DNA of 64,000 bases from Microbacterium sp. Leaf151 (GTDB lineage Bacteria; Actinomycetota; Actinomycetes; Actinomycetales; Microbacteriaceae): the NCBI RefSeq assembly GCF_001424225.1, contig NZ_LMOR01000003.1:313006-377005 (forward strand), given 5' to 3'. Shown here piece after piece: positions 60,756 to 64,000 of this stretch (position 1 is the first letter of the stretch; every line of letters begins with the position of its first letter). The notes beneath the pieces were generated by a model that did not search any database, had not been told where the DNA came from, and saw nothing but the letters and a program-made list of their open reading frames with translations. The translations under genes were made by a program, and so were the position numbers.

Positions 60756-61796
60756 TCAGGCGATGCGCTCACCCACTCCGGCGGCGAACGGCTCGAGGGC
60801 TGCGACCACGTCGTCGGGCAGGGGCGTCGAGCTGGCGGCGACCGCGTCGTCGATCTGGCTCGTGCGCGAGGCTCCGATGATCGCTGTGGTCACGACCGGG
60901 TCGCGCAGCACCCAGGCGACCGCGAGCTGGGGGATCGAGAGCCCCGCCTCGCGGGCGACGCCGTCGATGCCGCGGATGCGTTCGAGGTAGTCATCGGTGA
61001 GCGCCGAGGCATCGAGGAAGCGGCTGTCGGCGGCGCGCGAGTCGGCGGGCACGGTCCCGTCGAGGTACTTCGCGGTGAGGAGTCCCTGTGCGAGCGGGGA
61101 GAACACGGCGCTGCCGACGGCGAGTTCGCGCAGTGTCGGGAACAGCTCGACTTCGGGCGTGCGGTCGAACAGCGAGTACCGCGGCTGGTGGATGAACAGG
61201 CGCACGCCCTCGGCGGCCAGCAACTCGTGCGCGCGGCGGGTGAGGTCGGCGGGGTAGTTGGAGATGCCGGCGTAGAGGGCCTTGCCGCTGCGCACGATGT
61301 CGGCGAGCGCGTGCACGGTCTCTTCGATCGGCGTGTCGGGGTCGACGCGGTGCGAGTAGAACACGTCGACATGGTCTGTGCGCATGCGCATCAGGCTCTG
61401 TTCGAGCGAGCGCACGAGGTACTTGCGCGACCCGCCGTCGCCGTAGGGACCGGGCCACATGTCGTATCCGGCCTTGGTCGAGACGAACAGCTCGTCACGG
61501 TACCGGCGCAGGTCGCTGTCGAGCACGGTTCCGAAGGTCGACTCCGCCGCCCCGTACGGCGGACCGTAGTTGTTGGCGAGGTCGATGTGCACGACGCCCC
61601 GCTCGAACGCGTGCCGCAGGATCTCGCGTTGCGTGTCGAGCGGACGCGCGCTGCCGAAGTTCTGCCACAGCCCGAGCGAGATGCGGGGGAGCGGGATGCC
61701 GCTGGAGCCTGCGCGCAGGAAAGGCACGTCGTCGTAGCGGGTGGTGGCGGCCTCGAACGGAGAGGTCAGGCGGGGGTCATCGGCGTCGATGGGCAT
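60756..61796 (-). CDS. Aldo/keto reductase (YghZ / AKR14-like)
   Basis: 346 aa, (alpha/beta)8 barrel NADPH-dependent reductase. Catalytic tetrad: Asp and Tyr in HIDLANNYGPPYGAAE, Lys in LFVSTKAGYDMWPGPYG, and His in DVFYSHRVDP. The extended GPPYGAAE loop and the SRKYLVRSLEQSL segment are typical of YghZ-type L-glyceraldehyde-3-phosphate reductases, which may be the activity here, or detoxification of methylglyoxal. GAGGAGCACC precedes the ATG at 61796. It is a single gene, about 170 bp from the downstream end of the mesD gene. Confidence 0.9.
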   Translation of the reverse strand: MPIDADDPRLTSPFEAATTRYDDVPFLRAGSSGIPLPRISLGLWQNFGSARPLDTQREILRHAFERGVVHIDLANNYGPPYGAAESTFGTVLDSDLRRYRDELFVSTKAGYDMWPGPYGDGGSRKYLVRSLEQSLMRMRTDHVDVFYSHRVDPDTPIEETVHALADIVRSGKALYAGISNYPADLTRRAHELLAAEGVRLFIHQPRYSLFDRTPEVELFPTLRELAVGSAVFSPLAQGLLTAKYLDGTVPADSRAADSRFLDASALTDDYLERIRGIDGVAREAGLSIPQLAVAWVLRDPVVTTAIIGASRTSQIDDAVAASSTPLPDDVVAALEPFAAGVGERIA

Positions 61797-61964
61797 GGTG
61801 CTCCTCGAATGGCGTAAGCGGGATGCCTCGACTCTGCCATGCCGGTCCCGGTCCGCGCTCTCCGGCGGCCCAGGGCGCCACGGCATCCTGTCGACCCCGA
61901 ACGCGGAGCCCGCCCCCGGCGCGGATACCGCGGCATCCCTCTCTTTCTTCGATCGAGGCGTCGG

Positions 61965-63026
61965 TCAGGATGCAGCGCCGCTGACCTCGTCGCGCAGCAG
62001 CTGCGCGCCCGCGGAGAGGGCGCTGATCTTGTCGAACGCGACCTGGCGCGGCAACGGCGCCATACCGCAGTTGGAGCTGGGGATGAGCTTGTCGGCGTCG
62101 ACGAACCGCAACGCGCGGCGCAGGGTCTCGGCGACTTCCTCGGGCGTCTCGATGCGCTCGCTGGCGACATCGAGGGCGCCGAGCATGATCTTCTTGCCGC
62201 GGATGAGCTCGATCAGGTCGATCGGCACGTTCGAGCGGTGGCTCTCGAGCGAGACGATGTCGAGGGTGGACTGCTGCAGCAGCGGGAACGACTCCTCGTA
62301 CTGTCGCCACTCCGACCCGAGCGTGGCCTTCCAGTCCGTGTTCGCCTTGATGCCGTAGCCGTAGCAGATGTGCACGGCCGTCTGGGCGTTCAGGCCCTCG
62401 GCCGCACGCTCGAGGGCGGCGACGCCCCAGTCCTTCATCTCGTCGAAGAAGACGTTGAAGGCGGGCTCGTCGAACTGGATGATGTCGACCCCGGCGGCCT
62501 CGAGCTCGCGCGCCTCCTGGTTGAGGATGGTGGCGAATTCCCACGCCAGCTTCTCGCGGCTGCGGTAATGGCGGTCCGCGAGCGTGTCGATCATCGTCAT
62601 GGGGCCGGGGAGCGCCCATTTGATGGGCCGATCGGTCTGCGCGCGAAGGAAAGCGGCATCGTCGACGAAGACGGGACCACGACGACTGACGGCTCCGACG
62701 ACGGTCGGCACGCTCGCGTCGTAACGGTCACGGATGCGAACCGTCTCGCGGTGTTCGAAGTCGACGCCCTCGAGGTGCTCGATGAAGGTCGTGACGAAGT
62801 GCTGACGGGTCTGCTCGCCGTCGCTGATGATGTCGAGGCCACGGCGCTCCTGTTCCTGCACCGCGGAACGGAGGGCGTCGTGCTTCCCCTCGACGAGCAC
62901 ATCGCCCTCGAGCTCCCAGGGCGACCACAGCACCTCGGGCTTGGCGAGCCACGCGGGCTTGGGGAGGCTTCCGACGGTCGAGGTGGGCAGGAGCGTCGAC
63001 ACGTCGGTGGATCCTTCGCGGGTCAT
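61965..63026 (-). CDS. mesD: Core-MetE-type folate-independent methionine synthase (MesD-like)
   Basis: 353 aa, only the C-terminal catalytic half of cobalamin-independent methionine synthase MetE. All zinc ligands are present: His and Cys in VHICYGYG, Glu in VSLESHRSN, Cys in SSNCGMAPL. It lacks the N-terminal MetE barrel used with polyglutamyl folate. Such core-MetE proteins have been shown to methylate homocysteine with another methyl donor; the class that sits beside DUF1852 is MesD, which needs its partner MesX and oxygen. The ATG overlaps the stop of the DUF1852 gene in ATGA, so the two are tightly coupled. Assignment to MesD rests on this pairing. Confidence 0.88.
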   Translation of the reverse strand: MTREGSTDVSTLLPTSTVGSLPKPAWLAKPEVLWSPWELEGDVLVEGKHDALRSAVQEQERRGLDIISDGEQTRQHFVTTFIEHLEGVDFEHRETVRIRDRYDASVPTVVGAVSRRGPVFVDDAAFLRAQTDRPIKWALPGPMTMIDTLADRHYRSREKLAWEFATILNQEARELEAAGVDIIQFDEPAFNVFFDEMKDWGVAALERAAEGLNAQTAVHICYGYGIKANTDWKATLGSEWRQYEESFPLLQQSTLDIVSLESHRSNVPIDLIELIRGKKIMLGALDVASERIETPEEVAETLRRALRFVDADKLIPSSNCGMAPLPRQVAFDKISALSAGAQLLRDEVSGAAS

Positions 63027-64000
63027 CGGGCGGCCAGCGCGTAGTCGGCGGCCCACTGGTCGAGGATCGCGCGGTGCGGCTTCACGAAATGCTCCTCGGC
63101 GTAGCGTCCCTGGACGACGGCGAGCTGACTGCGCTCTTCCCGGTCGTAGGTCACCTCGGTCGGCTCGAAGTCCGGTGCCTCGAGGCTGGGACGGTAGACG
63201 TCGCCGGCGGGGGTGCGGGCGTTGTAGATCTCGGGGCGGTAGATCTTCTGGAAGGTCTCCATCGTGCTGATCGTTCCGATCAGCTGCAGGTCGGTGTAGT
63301 CGGCGAGCAGATCGCCCCGGAAATAGAACGCCAGGGGCGCGACGCTGCCGCGCGGCATGAAGTACCGCACCTGAAGCCCCATTTTGCCGAAGTACTCGTC
63401 GGTCAGCGACGAGGTGGCATCCTGCGCGTACTCGATCCCCAGCACGGGGTGCACGACGCCGGTGCGGTGGTAGGTGCGGCTCGTCGAGACGCTGATGCAG
63501 ATGACGGGCGCGAGCGGGAAGCGCTCGCGATAGGCCGCGGAGTCGAGGAAGTGCGAGAACAGCTTGCCGTGGAGGTCGCCGAAGTCACCGGGCACCGAGA
63601 ATCCGCCCGCGGCGGCCTGCGCTGCAGGCAGCACGATGCTGAAGTCGTAGTCGCGCAGGTAGGACGAGAAGTTGTTGCCGACGATGCCCTGGTGGCGCTC
63701 GCCCGTGTGCGTATCGAGGATGTGCACGTCGAGCACCTCGATGACCGGGAACTCCTCGTCGGCGCCGTCGGCGAACTGCAGCTGCACCGACACGATGTCG
63801 AGCTCGACGCGATACCGCTCGCCGTCCGGGTCGTCGGACGCGAGGTCGTTGAGGCGACGGTCGATCATCGACAGGGCGGTGCGCAGGTTCTGCTGACGAC
63901 CCTCCCCGCGGGCGAGGTTGGCGAAGTTCGTCGTGACACGCGACCCCTCGGCGGGTGCGTAGTCCTCGTCGAAACGGGTGGTGGTGATGCGGAACGTGAT
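63023..64000 (-). CDS. mesX: DUF1852 protein, MesD partner (5' end outside window)
   Basis: 325 residues visible; the start lies beyond the right edge. The visible part begins ITFRITTTRFDEDYAP and runs through TTNFANLARGEGRQQNLRTALSMID, which is the conserved start of DUF1852 proteins, so only a few residues are missing. No known cofactor motif is seen. DUF1852 (MesX) is needed by MesD for methionine synthesis in aerobic bacteria and may help to make or use the unknown methyl donor. It is transcribed before mesD with ATGA overlap. Any promoter or methionine-responsive element is outside the window. Confidence 0.88.
   Translation of the reverse strand: MTFRITTTRFDEDYAPAEGSRVTTNFANLARGEGRQQNLRTALSMIDRRLNDLASDDPDGERYRVELDIVSVQLQFADGADEEFPVIEVLDVHILDTHTGERHQGIVGNNFSSYLRDYDFSIVLPAAQAAAGGFSVPGDFGDLHGKLFSHFLDSAAYRERFPLAPVICISVSTSRTYHRTGVVHPVLGIEYAQDATSSLTDEYFGKMGLQVRYFMPRGSVAPLAFYFRGDLLADYTDLQLIGTISTMETFQKIYRPEIYNARTPAGDVYRPSLEAPDFEPTEVTYDREERSQLAVVQGRYAEEHFVKPHRAILDQWAADYALAAR

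Overview
The window is about 70% GC and dense with genes. It looks like the chromosome of an actinobacterium of the family Microbacteriaceae, most likely Microbacterium. The reasons are the extreme GC preference at third codon positions, class-E-type LAxTG sorting signals, a DasR/NagR-type operator, a 6C small RNA beside a tad locus, and many TAGGCT-like -10 boxes placed exactly 6-7 nt before start codons (leaderless transcripts). No phage, integrase, insertion sequence or CRISPR array was seen. Most of the window is core chromosome.

Layout. 1-3.9 kb: two divergent APC amino-acid permeases and an IclR regulator. 3.9-4.0 kb: SRP RNA. 4.1-8.3 kb: a NudK-like Nudix hydrolase and the pta-ackA acetate node. 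8.3-13.2 kb: N-acetylglucosamine uptake and catabolism (GntR/UTRA regulator with a perfect palindromic operator, PTS EIIA, EIICB, nagB, nagA). 13.3-16.7 kb: beta-phosphoglucomutase and a GH65 disaccharide phosphorylase. 17-20.6 kb: dnaX-recR. 20.9-25.1 kb: a ThrE-type exporter, lysC (with an internal beta-subunit start) and asd. 25.2-30.1 kb: mqo, tdk, galE, a FadR-like regulator and a siderophore-interacting flavoprotein. 30.3-38.8 kb: a HAD phosphatase, tRNA-Pro, a probable thioester-domain surface protein with a LAMTG sorting signal, a metallophosphoesterase, a PASTA class A PBP, a DUF4177 protein, RidA, and a second surface protein with a LATTG signal. 38.9-51.3 kb: acs, 6C RNA, tad pilus-like genes, topA, tmk, holB, a lipoprotein peptidase and deoC. 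This order (PonA2-type PBP with phosphoesterase, acs, 6C RNA, tad genes, topA, holB) resembles the ponA2-to-holB region of Mycobacterium tuberculosis. 51.4-64 kb: tRNA-Thr, an MMPL transporter, nicotinamidase, an orphan PAS kinase, a sulfite-oxidase-family protein, an EamA transporter divergent from an Lrp regulator, an aldo/keto reductase, and a mesD-mesX pair for folate-independent methionine synthesis that runs off the right edge.

How they work together. Acetyl-CoA is handled from both sides (pta-ackA and acs). GlcNAc-6-P is deacetylated and deaminated to fructose-6-P under one regulator. GH65 and pgmB convert a disaccharide plus phosphate through beta-glucose-1-P to glucose-6-P. lysC-asd feed the aspartate family, including the methionine that MesD/MesX finishes.

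No single completely novel system stands out. The points most worth checking are: a 7-mer (GGATGCC/GGCATCC) that I count 66 times and that carries otherwise rare codons; two families of dispersed palindromic repeats; a short repeat that encodes PSTGSG inside both AckA and DnaX; a NagB that lacks the usual catalytic Glu; and a surface protein whose only cysteine lies in a thioester-like context.
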